From contig NZ_CP088017.1 of assembly GCF_021049285.1 (NCBI RefSeq), positions 2,057,380-2,121,379 of the forward strand: 64,000 nucleotides of DNA. Reading direction: 5' to 3'. A program made the translations under genes and the position numbers. This stretch comes from Ruania halotolerans (GTDB lineage Bacteria; Actinomycetota; Actinomycetes; Actinomycetales; Beutenbergiaceae). Below, one piece after another: positions 8,688 through 15,633 of the stretch; the stretch's first letter is position 1, and every line of letters begins with the position of its first letter. A model generated the notes under the pieces. The model did no database searches. It saw nothing but the letters and a program-made list of their open reading frames with translations, and had not been told where the DNA came from.

Positions 8688-8903
8688 CTATCGCCGTTGT
8701 CGGCGCGACCACCAGGTGGCCACGAAGGGCCATGAGAAGGCCACTGCTGCGCACAGGAGGATGCTGCCGGTCCAGCCCAGGTGAAGGCGGTGGGCCAGCA
8801 GGTTGATCAGCACAATCAACACGAGGGTGATGATCATCTGCTTCGTACCGAGCCGCCACAGGCGACGGTCCCGGTGCACGGGTGGCCGCCCCTGGGAGCT
8901 CAT
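8688..8903 (-). CDS. Small membrane protein, unknown function
   Basis: A 71-residue protein with a basic N-terminus and two adjacent helices (IITLVLIVLINLLAHRL and TGSILLCAAVAFSWPFVATW), ending in basic SRRQRR. No family recognised. Start ATG 8903 has GGAG nine bases upstream; a longer frame from 8924 is possible. It ends 21 bases from the convergent DUF4395 gene. Confidence 0.55.
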   Translation of the reverse strand: MSSQGRPPVHRDRRLWRLGTKQMIITLVLIVLINLLAHRLHLGWTGSILLCAAVAFSWPFVATWWSRRQRR

Positions 8904-9000
8904 CGACTGAACTCCGTGCGGCACTCGAAGGAGGGCAGCCCGAGCGCGTGATAGCCGCGAGCACGGTCCACCTGCGGCCGGGGTTCGCAGAGCCTGAAGA

Positions 9001-9588
9001 TCATGTGACCAACCTATTGCGTCGGAGCGTCCTGCGTCGCATTGCGACGATCACCACGACGGCAGCCACCACGAACACCAGTACCAGCACGGGAAGCAGG
9101 AGGGCCAGCGTGGTCAACGTGACGGCGGAGACGTCCTCCACGGTGGAGGCCACCGGTGCGCCGATTCCCGCAGTGGAAAGGTTGATGCCCGCACGGGCGC
9201 CCGCCTTGCCCAGGTGCGTGATGAGGGCCAGAATCACACCGCAAGCGAGGGGGACCACCGCCGCGCTGGTGAAGAACTCGCCCGGGTCGGTGGTCGCAGG
9301 CGTGATGGCGCCCGAACCGGCCGCGAACACGATACCGCCGGAGGTAGGGCGCACCACCGTCTGCAGGATGTCATTGACATGGTCCACTGCCGGCACCTTG
9401 TCTGCGACGACCTCGACGGCGAGTAGTACCCCGAGCACGATGAGGACCCAGCCGTTCGCCAGCCAGCCCCACGTGGCGGGCAACTCGACGAGCGAGGTGT
9501 ACCGCGCGAGAAGCCCCATCACCATCATGGGGATGTAGGCGTTCAGTCCTGCCGAGAGAGCCAGACCGCCGCCGGTCAGCAGTTCCAT
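9001..9588 (-). CDS. DUF4126 membrane protein
   Basis: A 195-residue membrane protein of the DUF4126 family. The N-terminal signature GGGLALSAGLNAYIPMMVMG and the segment VEVVADKVPAVDHVNDILQT, followed by RPTSGGIVFAAG, are typical of it. There are five to six hydrophobic segments, the last long one (LLLPVLVLVFVVAAVVVIVAM) near the C-terminus. It begins three bases after the stop of the thiamine-binding gene, so both are probably one transcript. Function unknown. Confidence 0.8.
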   Translation of the reverse strand: MELLTGGGLALSAGLNAYIPMMVMGLLARYTSLVELPATWGWLANGWVLIVLGVLLAVEVVADKVPAVDHVNDILQTVVRPTSGGIVFAAGSGAITPATTDPGEFFTSAAVVPLACGVILALITHLGKAGARAGINLSTAGIGAPVASTVEDVSAVTLTTLALLLPVLVLVFVVAAVVVIVAMRRRTLRRNRLVT

Positions 9589-9591
9589 CGT

Positions 9592-9933
9592 TCAGCCGTC
9601 GGTGTGCTCGGCGGAGTCGGAACGTTCGAGGGCGTCGGAACGTTCGGCCAGGGCCGCCTCGAGCCGGGCCACCTTGCCATCGAGTTCGCCCTGGTGGCCG
9701 GGCCGAATGTCGGCCTTCATCACCAGCGAAACACGGTGCCCGTGCGCAGAGACGGCGTCAGTGGCGCGCCGTACGACGTCAAAGACCTCATCCCATTCAC
9801 CCTCGATCGTGGTGAACATGGCATCGGTGCGGTGTGGCAGGCCGCTGGAGCGCACCACCGCGACGGCGTCCGCGACAGCGGTGGCCACGGACTCACCGTG
9901 CCCCATCGGCGCGACAGAGAATGCGAGCAGCAT
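9592..9933 (-). CDS. MTH1187/YkoF-type thiamine-binding protein
   Basis: Small cytoplasmic ferredoxin-like-fold protein of the MTH1187 (DUF77) family, members of which bind thiamine or related vitamins. It has 113 residues against the usual 95-100, the extra being a Glu/Ser/Asp-rich tail. Family marks are SVAPMG, SVATAVADAVAVVRSSGL, and the central HRTDAMFTTIEGEWDEVFDVV. The ATG at 9933 has GGAAGA about ten bases upstream. It precedes the DUF4126 gene with a three-base gap. The actual ligand is not shown by sequence. Confidence 0.8.
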   Translation of the reverse strand: MLLAFSVAPMGHGESVATAVADAVAVVRSSGLPHRTDAMFTTIEGEWDEVFDVVRRATDAVSAHGHRVSLVMKADIRPGHQGELDGKVARLEAALAERSDALERSDSAEHTDG

Positions 9934-10001
9934 GAGGTCAGTCTTCCAGATCCCTCACGGCCGTGGGACTCGGGCGGGCGGCATCGCATAGAGTCCGGTG
10001 T

Positions 10002-10610
10002 GTGAGCAGGATCCCCGGGGGCGAGAACCGGTCGGAACCGGTCGTCACCGACCGGATCTTCACCGTGCCGAATGTCATCTCGATGGTGCGGCTCTTGCTG
10101 GTCCCAGTGGTCGGCGTTCTGATCATGACGGGACACCTGATCCCGGCGTTCGTGGTGCTGGTTGGTGCCGGATTCAGCGATTGGCTCGACGGCGTGATCG
10201 CGCGACGGTTCAATCAGACATCCCGGCTTGGGCGCTTTCTCGACCCTTCAGCTGACCGCCTGTTCATTCTGGTGACGATCCTGGGACTGGCTGTTCAGCA
10301 GATCATTCCGTGGTGGGTGGTGATCGTGCTGCTGGCGCGTGAACTTGCCGTCGGTCTGTGCTTGCCCGCGATGGCGCGCCGTGGGTATCCCGGGTTCCCT
10401 GTGCATGTGGCGGGGAAAGCGGGCACCTTCGCGCTGATGTATGCCTTCCCGCTGTTGTTGCTGTCACACCTGAGCGGGCCGGTGGGCGAGACGGCGTGGG
10501 TGGTCGGTTGGGCAGCGGCGCTGTGGGGTGTCTTCCTCTATTGGGCCGCCGGGCTGCTCTATCTCAACCAGTTCCGTGAGGTGATGACGGGCAGGGCGAT
10601 GCCGGCATGA
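10002..10610 (+). CDS. CDP-alcohol phosphatidyltransferase (PgsA-like)
   Basis: Integral membrane phospholipid synthase transferring a CDP-linked phosphatidyl group to an alcohol acceptor. The catalytic signature is complete: D60-x2-D63-G-x2-A-R-x8-G-x3-D81-x3-D85 (DWLDGVIARR ... GRFLDPSAD). About six helices in 202 residues. Start GTG 10002 lies seven bases after the hexamer TAGAGT (9989-9994), suggesting a leaderless transcript; an upstream in-frame codon at 9963 is less likely. This is the first gene of the conserved actinobacterial cluster in which the mycobacterial counterpart is called pgsA2. Its stop overlaps the next start (ATGA). The acceptor (glycerol phosphate, phosphatidylglycerol or other) is unresolved. 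Confidence 0.88.
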   Translation: MSRIPGGENRSEPVVTDRIFTVPNVISMVRLLLVPVVGVLIMTGHLIPAFVVLVGAGFSDWLDGVIARRFNQTSRLGRFLDPSADRLFILVTILGLAVQQIIPWWVVIVLLARELAVGLCLPAMARRGYPGFPVHVAGKAGTFALMYAFPLLLLSHLSGPVGETAWVVGWAAALWGVFLYWAAGLLYLNQFREVMTGRAMPA

Positions 10611-11482
10611 CCCGGTATCCCGTGCCGCAGGGCACGTCCACGAGCACCCGGTTCGCCGCGACCGGTGGACGACGCCCCGATGCATCGATGACGCTGCTCA
10701 ACGAGGTGATGGAGCGGCCCCTGGACCTCGGGTACGCGGCCGCGAGTGATGCGCGCCGGCGTGGCGTGGCCACGCCCCAGACCCCGGTGCGGCGCAGCGT
10801 GACCTTCCTCCTCGCGGTGCTCCTCGGGGTGGTGGCGGTGTGGGCGGCGCGTGAGCTCCGTGCGCCGGTGGAGTTCGAGAATGCCTCTGACGTATTGGTC
10901 GAGGAGATCAGGGGTCGCACGGCGATCGGTGATCGGCTCGCTGAGCAGAACGAGGAGCTACGACAGGAGATCACCGAACTCCAGGCGGAGGCGATGGGTG
11001 AGGATGCGGAGGAGTTCCTTGCCGACTCCGCCCGTTTGGGCCTGTGGGCGGGCGCAACTGCGGTCCAGGGCACGGGCATCGTGATCACCGTTGAGGACTC
11101 GGTGCAGGCGCGCAACCAGGAGCCGGGCGCTGAGGACGGCAGGGTGCGGGATTCGGACCTGCAGTTCGTCGTCAACGGTCTCTGGGCGGCCGGGGCGGAG
11201 GCAATCGCCGTGAACGGCCATCGCCTCACTGGGCACACGGCCATTCGTACTGCTGGAGACGCCGTCCTGGTCGACCTGCAGCCGCTGGTCTCGCCGTATC
11301 GGATCGAGGTCATCGGTGACCCTGACGACCTGCGGACGGAGTTCGCCCGGACGCAGGCATCGGCGATGTTGAATCAACTGGCTGCCCGCCACTCCATTGC
11401 CTCGTCAATCGAGACGGCGGACAAGCTCGTGCTCCCTGCCGGCACCGCAGGCCAGCCTGACGTTGTGACGGAATCGTCATGA
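10607..11482 (+). CDS. DUF881 membrane-anchored protein (first copy)
   Basis: A 291-residue DUF881 protein: about 62 cytoplasmic residues, one helix (VTFLLAVLLGVVAVWAA), a coiled-coil stretch rich in Glu/Leu (LAEQNEELRQEITELQAEA), then the DUF881 domain with the family segments GTGIVITVEDS, DLQFVVNGLWAAGAEAIAVNGHRLT, and VSPYRIEVIGDP. The arrangement resembles sporulation protein SpoIIQ-linked and division-site DUF881 proteins, but its role is unknown. It is translationally coupled to the pgsA-like gene and followed by sbp. The Asn-Gly-Leu-Trp and Ala-Ile-Ala-Val-Asn motif are well conserved here. Confidence 0.88.
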   Translation: MTRYPVPQGTSTSTRFAATGGRRPDASMTLLNEVMERPLDLGYAAASDARRRGVATPQTPVRRSVTFLLAVLLGVVAVWAARELRAPVEFENASDVLVEEIRGRTAIGDRLAEQNEELRQEITELQAEAMGEDAEEFLADSARLGLWAGATAVQGTGIVITVEDSVQARNQEPGAEDGRVRDSDLQFVVNGLWAAGAEAIAVNGHRLTGHTAIRTAGDAVLVDLQPLVSPYRIEVIGDPDDLRTEFARTQASAMLNQLAARHSIASSIETADKLVLPAGTAGQPDVVTESS

Positions 11483-11546
11483 GAGGGGCGCACTGGGCTC
11501 GCCGCCGTCATGTCAGACTGAAAACCGACGGCGAAGGGAGGGTGCA

Positions 11547-11879
11547 ATGATCGCCGTGGCCGGGCTCGTGGTCGGCGTGGTGCTCGGGCTCATCCTGCAA
11601 CCCTCTGTTCCCGTGGAGCTCCAGCCCTACCTCCCCATCGCCGTGGTTGCCGCCCTCGACGCCCTGTTCGGCGCCGTCCGAGCGCGCTTGGAGGAGGTCT
11701 TCGACGAGCGGGTGTTCGTCACCTCCTTCGTGTTCAATGTGGTGATCGCCGCCTTCCTGGTCTTCCTCGGCGACCAGTTGGGAGTGGGCTCGCAGATGAG
11801 CACCGCCGTGGTGGTGGTGCTCGGAATCCGCATCTTCTCCAACGCTGCGTCGATCCGGCGCCACGTGTTCAAGGCATGA
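11547..11879 (+). CDS. sbp: Small basic protein Sbp (DUF1290)
   Basis: A 110-residue membrane protein of the DUF1290/small-basic-protein family, typically found between two DUF881 genes and near division genes. It has three to four helices: VAGLVVGVVLGLIL, LPIAVVAALDALFGAVRARLEE, VFVTSFVFNVVIAAFLVFLGDQLGVG, and VVVVLGIRIFSNAASIRRH. The strong site GGGAGGG lies seven bases before the ATG. The stop TGA (11877-11879) overlaps an ATG that starts the first of two mini-ORFs in a tandem repeat. Confidence 0.9.
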   Translation: MIAVAGLVVGVVLGLILQPSVPVELQPYLPIAVVAALDALFGAVRARLEEVFDERVFVTSFVFNVVIAAFLVFLGDQLGVGSQMSTAVVVVLGIRIFSNAASIRRHVFKA

Positions 11880-12051
11880 GCATGAGGAGCCCCCGCGTAG
11901 GTACGCCGAGGGACGAGGTGTGCCGGAGTGAGGCACCGCAGTGCGCATGCAGGAAGGGCAGCGCATGAGCATGAGGAGCCCCCGCGTAGGTACGCCGAGG
12001 GACGAGGTGTGCCGGAGTGAGGCACCGGAGTGCTTATGCGAAGAAGGCAGG
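11874..12051 (+). repeat. Two tandem 89-bp direct repeats between sbp and the second DUF881 gene
   Basis: Unit 1 (11874-11962) and unit 2 (11963-12051) are about 90 percent identical, with the first 65 bases identical and nine differences in the last 24. A third, partial copy starts at 12052 and matches for 19 bases (GCATGAGCATGAGGAGCCC) before diverging inside the DUF881 gene. The period is exactly 89 bases, so each unit shifts frame by one; each contains its own ATG, open frame and TGA overlapping the next ATG. No other copy was noticed in the window. Confidence 0.95.
11876..11968 (+). CDS. Mini-ORF 1 of the tandem repeat (30 residues)
   Basis: Short open frame spanning the first repeat unit, beginning MSMRSPRVGTPRDEVCRSEA and ending with a CxC-containing, basic tail (QCACRKGSA). 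Its ATG overlaps the sbp stop and its own TGA overlaps the ATG of mini-ORF 2, so ribosomes could pass along the chain by re-initiation. There is no separate strong ribosome site. Translation is not proven; it may be a spacer that preserves coupling rather than a functional peptide. Confidence 0.4.
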   Translation: MSMRSPRVGTPRDEVCRSEAPQCACRKGSA

Positions 12052-12057
12052 GCATGA
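11965..12057 (+). CDS. Mini-ORF 2 of the tandem repeat (30 residues)
   Basis: Second copy of the mini-ORF; identical to the first for 21 residues and then different (ECLCEEGRA, acidic rather than basic, with the cysteines of the CxC kept). Its ATG overlaps the TGA of mini-ORF 1 and its TGA overlaps the ATG of the second DUF881 gene. That the reading frame, both overlaps and the cysteines survive the nine substitutions is compatible with selection, but two copies are too few to test it. Confidence 0.4.
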   Translation: MSMRSPRVGTPRDEVCRSEAPECLCEEGRA

Positions 12058-12860
12058 GCATGAGGAGCCCGGAGTCAGGCTCGCACCGCGCCGAGCGGCC
12101 TGCCCGCGATGCGCCGCGGCAGCGGACGGCCGGCAGGGAGAAGCCCAGCGGTTCGACGATGAGCGTGTCCATAGACGGCGGCCGCCGTGGCTACACGATG
12201 CGAGCTCGGCTGCTGATCGGAGCGATGTGCGTGCTGCTCGGATTCGCGATCGTGGCGCAGGTGCGTGAGACGCAGGATGACCAGTTTGCGGGTCTGCGGC
12301 AGGACGATCTGGTGCGTCTGCTCGATGAAGTGACTCAACGCAATGAGCAACTCACCGAGGAGGCGGAGGAGCTTGCCCGCAACCGCGACGGACTCCTCTC
12401 AGGTTCGAATGACCGCGCCGTCCAGGAGGACCTTGCTGATCTCCTGGGTATTCTCTCCGGCACTGTCCCGGTCGAGGGCCCGGGTGTGGTCGTCCGGATC
12501 GACGATGAGGACGGCGACGTGAGTGCAGCGCTGATGGTGCACATGCTTCAGGAGATGCGCAACGCCGGTGCTGAGGCGATCGCAGTCTCCGACGAACGCT
12601 TGACGGTGTCCTCGGACTTCGTGGACACCGTGGACGGCATCACGGTCAACGGGACTCTGATCGAGTCGCCGTACGAGTGGCGGGTGATCGGCGATGCGGA
12701 CACGCTGAGCGTCGCCTTGGACATTCCGGGAGGCGCGTTCGCCAGGATGCGCACCGCCGGTGCTGAGGTCACGATGGCCGAGCGTGAGCTCGTTCAGATC
12801 ACCTCGGTGCGCGAGGCACCGGAGCCGGAGTACGCACAGCCGGTGGAAGCCGACGACTGA
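12054..12860 (+). CDS. DUF881 membrane-anchored protein (second copy)
   Basis: A 268-residue DUF881 protein with a 50-residue basic N-terminus, one helix (ARLLIGAMCVLLGFAIVAQV), a coiled coil (LLDEVTQRNEQLTEEAEELA), then the domain motifs GPGVVVRIDDEDGD, MLQEMRNAGAEAIAVSDERLT, and ESPYEWRVIGDADTL. Start ATG 12054 is the third member of the repeat-derived chain of overlapping ATGA junctions; its first seven residues (MSMRSPE) come from the partial third repeat. Re-initiation at ATG 12060 or further in is possible. It is the paralogue of the DUF881 protein upstream of sbp. Confidence 0.88.
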   Translation: MSMRSPESGSHRAERPARDAPRQRTAGREKPSGSTMSVSIDGGRRGYTMRARLLIGAMCVLLGFAIVAQVRETQDDQFAGLRQDDLVRLLDEVTQRNEQLTEEAEELARNRDGLLSGSNDRAVQEDLADLLGILSGTVPVEGPGVVVRIDDEDGDVSAALMVHMLQEMRNAGAEAIAVSDERLTVSSDFVDTVDGITVNGTLIESPYEWRVIGDADTLSVALDIPGGAFARMRTAGAEVTMAERELVQITSVREAPEPEYAQPVEADD

Positions 12861-12974
12861 CGTTTCCTCCGCCGTCATGGGCAACTAGAGTGGCCCAGGT
12901 AGAGTCTGCGCTCATAGTTCTTTCGCATTCGCCCGGCCGGGCGAGTGACGAACGTCCGGTACGGGAGGCACACA

Positions 12975-13484
12975 GTGACCGAGCAGGAACACGGACCGGC
13001 GGGCCACGAGCCGGCCGGCAACGGTCCGGGCCCGCACACCACGGCTGCCCTCGGCCGCGTGGTGCCACCGGACGTTGACGAACACGCTGCCGGCTCCATG
13101 GATGCCTCGGACCGCTCCGCTGTGGAGGCGCTTCCGCCATTCTCGGCGTTGCTCATCGTGCAGCACGGCCCGAACGCGGGAGCCCGGTTCCTGCTGGACG
13201 CTGACCGCGTGACCGCCGGCCGGGACACCGCTGCTGACATCTTCCTCGACGACGTCACGGTCTCGCGCAAGCACGCCGAGTTCCTGGCGGCCGACGGTGT
13301 CTTCACCGTGCGCGATGTGGGGAGTCTGAATGGCACGTACGTTAATCGCACTCGGATCGACGAGGCGGTTCTCCAGGCGGGGGATGAGGTGCAGATCGGC
13401 AAGTACCGGCTGACCTTCCACCCGAGCCCGCGCCGGAACACCGCGACCCAGAGTGACGCCGGGGCGGGTGACGTCAGCCAGTGA
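12975..13484 (+). CDS. garA: FHA-domain signalling protein, GarA/OdhI type
   Basis: A 169-residue soluble protein: a flexible N-terminal 60 residues and one FHA domain (about 63-155) with GRDTAADIFLDDVTVSRKHAEF (cut here: GRDT, then SRKHAEF) and DVGSLNGTYVN. FHA domains bind phosphothreonine. In mycobacteria and corynebacteria the homologue inhibits 2-oxoglutarate dehydrogenase until Ser/Thr kinases phosphorylate an ETTS motif. Here the N-terminus has no exact ETTS; HTTAALG around residues 21-27 is the nearest candidate. Start GTG 12975 has GGGAGG six bases upstream. Its stop overlaps the ftsR start (GTGA). gcvH, usually between the DUF881 gene and garA in mycobacteria, is absent. Confidence 0.85.
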   Translation: MTEQEHGPAGHEPAGNGPGPHTTAALGRVVPPDVDEHAAGSMDASDRSAVEALPPFSALLIVQHGPNAGARFLLDADRVTAGRDTAADIFLDDVTVSRKHAEFLAADGVFTVRDVGSLNGTYVNRTRIDEAVLQAGDEVQIGKYRLTFHPSPRRNTATQSDAGAGDVSQ

Positions 13485-14242
13485 ACGGCCTCGCCGCATC
13501 TGCACATGAGGACGGCGACGAACAGAGGTGGCCGTTCGGCGTTTCACGAACGCCAACGATGAACATCAGTGGGGCGCTCTCGGTCCTCAAACGGGAGTTT
13601 CCGGCGATCTCGGTGTCGAAGGTGCGCTTCCTCGAGGATCAAGGTCTGGTGAGCCCGCACCGCACGCCGTCCGGGTACCGCCGCTACTCGTTGGCCGATG
13701 TGGAACGTCTGCGGTTCGCCCTCGCTGCCCAGCGGGACTCGTTCCTGCCATGGAAGGTGATCCGGGAACGGCTGACCGAGCTCGATGCCGGGGGAGCGGA
13801 GCTTCCGGCCCCGGGCGCTCGAGTGGTCACCGAGGATGGTGAGTTGCTCGCGGCGCCGTCGGCTTCTGGCCGGTTGACCACGGACCAGGTGGCCGAGCAG
13901 GCGGGCTGTTCGGTCGAACGGGTGGTCGCGCTGGCCGGCGCTGGTCTGATCATCGCGGACGCGTCGCGGAAGTTCCCGGCGGGCGTCGTGGCGATCGTCC
14001 GGCTTGCCGATGAACTCGCGGAGTACGGGATTGACGATCGGCATCTGCGCACGCTGCGGTCTGCGGCAGATCGCCAACTCGACCTGGTTGAGCAGATCGT
14101 GGCGCCGGTGCGGTCCCAGCGCACTGGTCCTTCGGCCAGTGGGTCACGCGCGAAGGCGCACACGATGGCTGCTGATCTGGCTCGGTCGTTGACCGCCCTG
14201 CATACGGCCCTGTTGAAGTCAGGCATCGACCGATTGGAATGA
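13481..14242 (+). CDS. ftsR: MerR-family regulator FtsR-like
   Basis: A 253-residue MerR-family transcription factor. The winged helix-turn-helix is visible around residues 28-95: ISGALSVLKREFPAISVSKV, FLEDQGLVSPHRTPSGYRRY, and VERLRFALAAQRD. A second helical region (GRLTTDQVAEQAGCSVERVV) resembles another MerR-like helix pair, typical of the Rv1828/FtsR group, whose corynebacterial member controls ftsZ. GTG 13481 overlaps the garA stop. The conserved order garA-ftsR-bfn-merR supports orthology. Confidence 0.85.
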   Translation: MNGLAASAHEDGDEQRWPFGVSRTPTMNISGALSVLKREFPAISVSKVRFLEDQGLVSPHRTPSGYRRYSLADVERLRFALAAQRDSFLPWKVIRERLTELDAGGAELPAPGARVVTEDGELLAAPSASGRLTTDQVAEQAGCSVERVVALAGAGLIIADASRKFPAGVVAIVRLADELAEYGIDDRHLRTLRSAADRQLDLVEQIVAPVRSQRTGPSASGSRAKAHTMAADLARSLTALHTALLKSGIDRLE

Positions 14243-14309
14243 CCCGGCCATTTCCGACGGCGGTGCGCGGCGGATCGCATCCTGGCCGCCTGCAGCGTAG
14301 CGTGGCTGT

Positions 14310-14849
14310 GTGCGAAAGATGCGACTACTCGGAGTCCGGGTGCGGTTGAACGCCCCGGACCACGAGGTGCTCGTGATTCTGGACGAGGACTCCGGTGAGC
14401 GATCGCTCCCGATCGTGATCGGCCCGCATGAGGCGGTAGCGATCGCCACGGTGCAGGCCGGGATGCCGATGCCCCGGCCCGGGACGCACGACCTACTTGT
14501 CGCCTGCGTGGATGCTGCCGGTTCGAAGATTCGCCAGGTGGAGATCACCGAGCTGCGGGAAGGCACGTTCGTGGCCGAGGTCGTGCTCGAGAACGGCGCG
14601 CGCGTGGACTCGCGTGCATCCGACGCGATCGCTGTGGCATTGCGTGCGAGAGTCGAGGTGTGGTGCGCCGACGCAGTTCTCGACGATGCGGCTGTGGTGC
14701 TCGACGTCGATGAGGACGATCGCGAGCATGTGCACCTGGCGGGAACCTTGGCGGACGAAGAGGCCGATGCACGAGTGGCAGAGTTTCGCGAGTTTCTTGA
14801 CACGATCGATCCGGAGGACTTCTCCGACCAGGACGGCGCTGAGTCGTGA
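14310..14849 (+). CDS. Bifunctional nuclease domain protein (DUF151)
   Basis: A 179-residue protein with a DUF151/BFN domain (about residues 4-135): LNAPDHEVLVILDEDSGERS, LPIVIGPHEAVAIATVQAG, and RPGTHDLLVACVDAAG, then ENGARVDSRASDAIAVALR. The C-terminal 40 residues are acidic. Some members of this family have RNase/DNase activity; here that is family knowledge only. GTG 14310 begins six bases after TAGCGT (14298-14303), suggesting a leaderless transcript separate from ftsR; ATG 14319 is an alternative. Confidence 0.85.
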   Translation: MRKMRLLGVRVRLNAPDHEVLVILDEDSGERSLPIVIGPHEAVAIATVQAGMPMPRPGTHDLLVACVDAAGSKIRQVEITELREGTFVAEVVLENGARVDSRASDAIAVALRARVEVWCADAVLDDAAVVLDVDEDDREHVHLAGTLADEEADARVAEFREFLDTIDPEDFSDQDGAES

Positions 14850-14853
14850 CATA

Positions 14854-14880
14854 GTCTCAACCTTCACTTGAGGGTGAGAC
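14854..14880. promoter_or_regulatory. Inverted repeat, candidate MerR-family operator
   Basis: A dyad directly after the bfn stop: outer arms GTCTCA and TGAGAC (six bases, perfect) with CCT/AGG inside, and a nested perfect dyad CTCAA-N7-TTGAG. It lacks the GC-rich arms and T-run of a terminator, and nested short dyads with an even axis suit MerR-type operators. The next gene is a MerR regulator 150 bases downstream, so autoregulation or control by FtsR is plausible. Confidence 0.4.
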
Positions 14881-15029
14881 TCGCCCGTGCGACACGCCGA
14901 CACGCGAACACGTGCATGTCGTTGACCCGCACGTCTTGCACCTCTAACGTCATGGTGACGGGGTTGAGCACGACCTCGTAGGCACCGCGGAGTACAGTGG
15001 TGTGAGTCCGGTTTGAGAATGGAGAAGGC

Positions 15030-15611
15030 GTGAGCGGCATCGACGCACAGGCAGACGCCACCCCGGGTGTTCCGCAACGAGCCCAGGGCATGCTGTTCGG
15101 TGACACCCTGCCGGACCTGGACACCACCACGGGGTACCGCGGCCCGACCGCGTGCCGAGCCGCGGGGATCACCTACCGGCAACTCGATTACTGGGCTCGC
15201 ACGGGATTGGTGGAGCCGAGCGTCCGCCCGGCGACCGGGTCGGGGACCCACCGGCTGTACAGCTTCCGCGACATCCTGGTGATCAAAGTCATCAAGCGAC
15301 TCCTGGACACGGGGGTGTCGCTACAGCAGATTCGTTCGGCCGTTGAACACCTGCGCGAGCGCGGTGTGGACGATCTCGCCCAGATCACCTTGATGAGCGA
15401 CGGTGCGAGCGTCTACGAGTGCACCTCGGCAGATGAGGTGTTCGACCTGGTCCAGGGCGGTCAGGGAGTCTTCGGTATCGCCGTCGGGCGTGTATGGCGT
15501 GAGGTGGAGGGCACCCTCGCCGAGTTGCCCACGGAGAAGGCGGAGGATGACGCCGACGCCGCAGCCGACGACGAGTTGGCGAAACGACGGGCTGCCCGCA
15601 AGATCGGCTGA
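15030..15611 (+). CDS. MerR-family transcriptional regulator
   Basis: A 193-residue MerR regulator, counterpart of mycobacterial Rv1830 by position. The N-terminal 35 residues precede the helix-turn-helix: GPTACRAAGITYRQLDYWAR, TGLVEPSVRPATGSGTHRLY, and FRDILVIKVIKRLLDTGVSL. The C-terminal half has a small beta-rich segment (GASVYECTSADEVFDLVQGG) followed by an acidic/basic tail. GGAG lies six bases upstream of GTG 15030. Target genes are not evident, although the dyad at 14854-14880 is a candidate. Confidence 0.85.
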   Translation: MSGIDAQADATPGVPQRAQGMLFGDTLPDLDTTTGYRGPTACRAAGITYRQLDYWARTGLVEPSVRPATGSGTHRLYSFRDILVIKVIKRLLDTGVSLQQIRSAVEHLRERGVDDLAQITLMSDGASVYECTSADEVFDLVQGGQGVFGIAVGRVWREVEGTLAELPTEKAEDDADAAADDELAKRRAARKIG

Positions 15612-15633
15612 GTTCGTCGCTTCGTTTCCCTCC

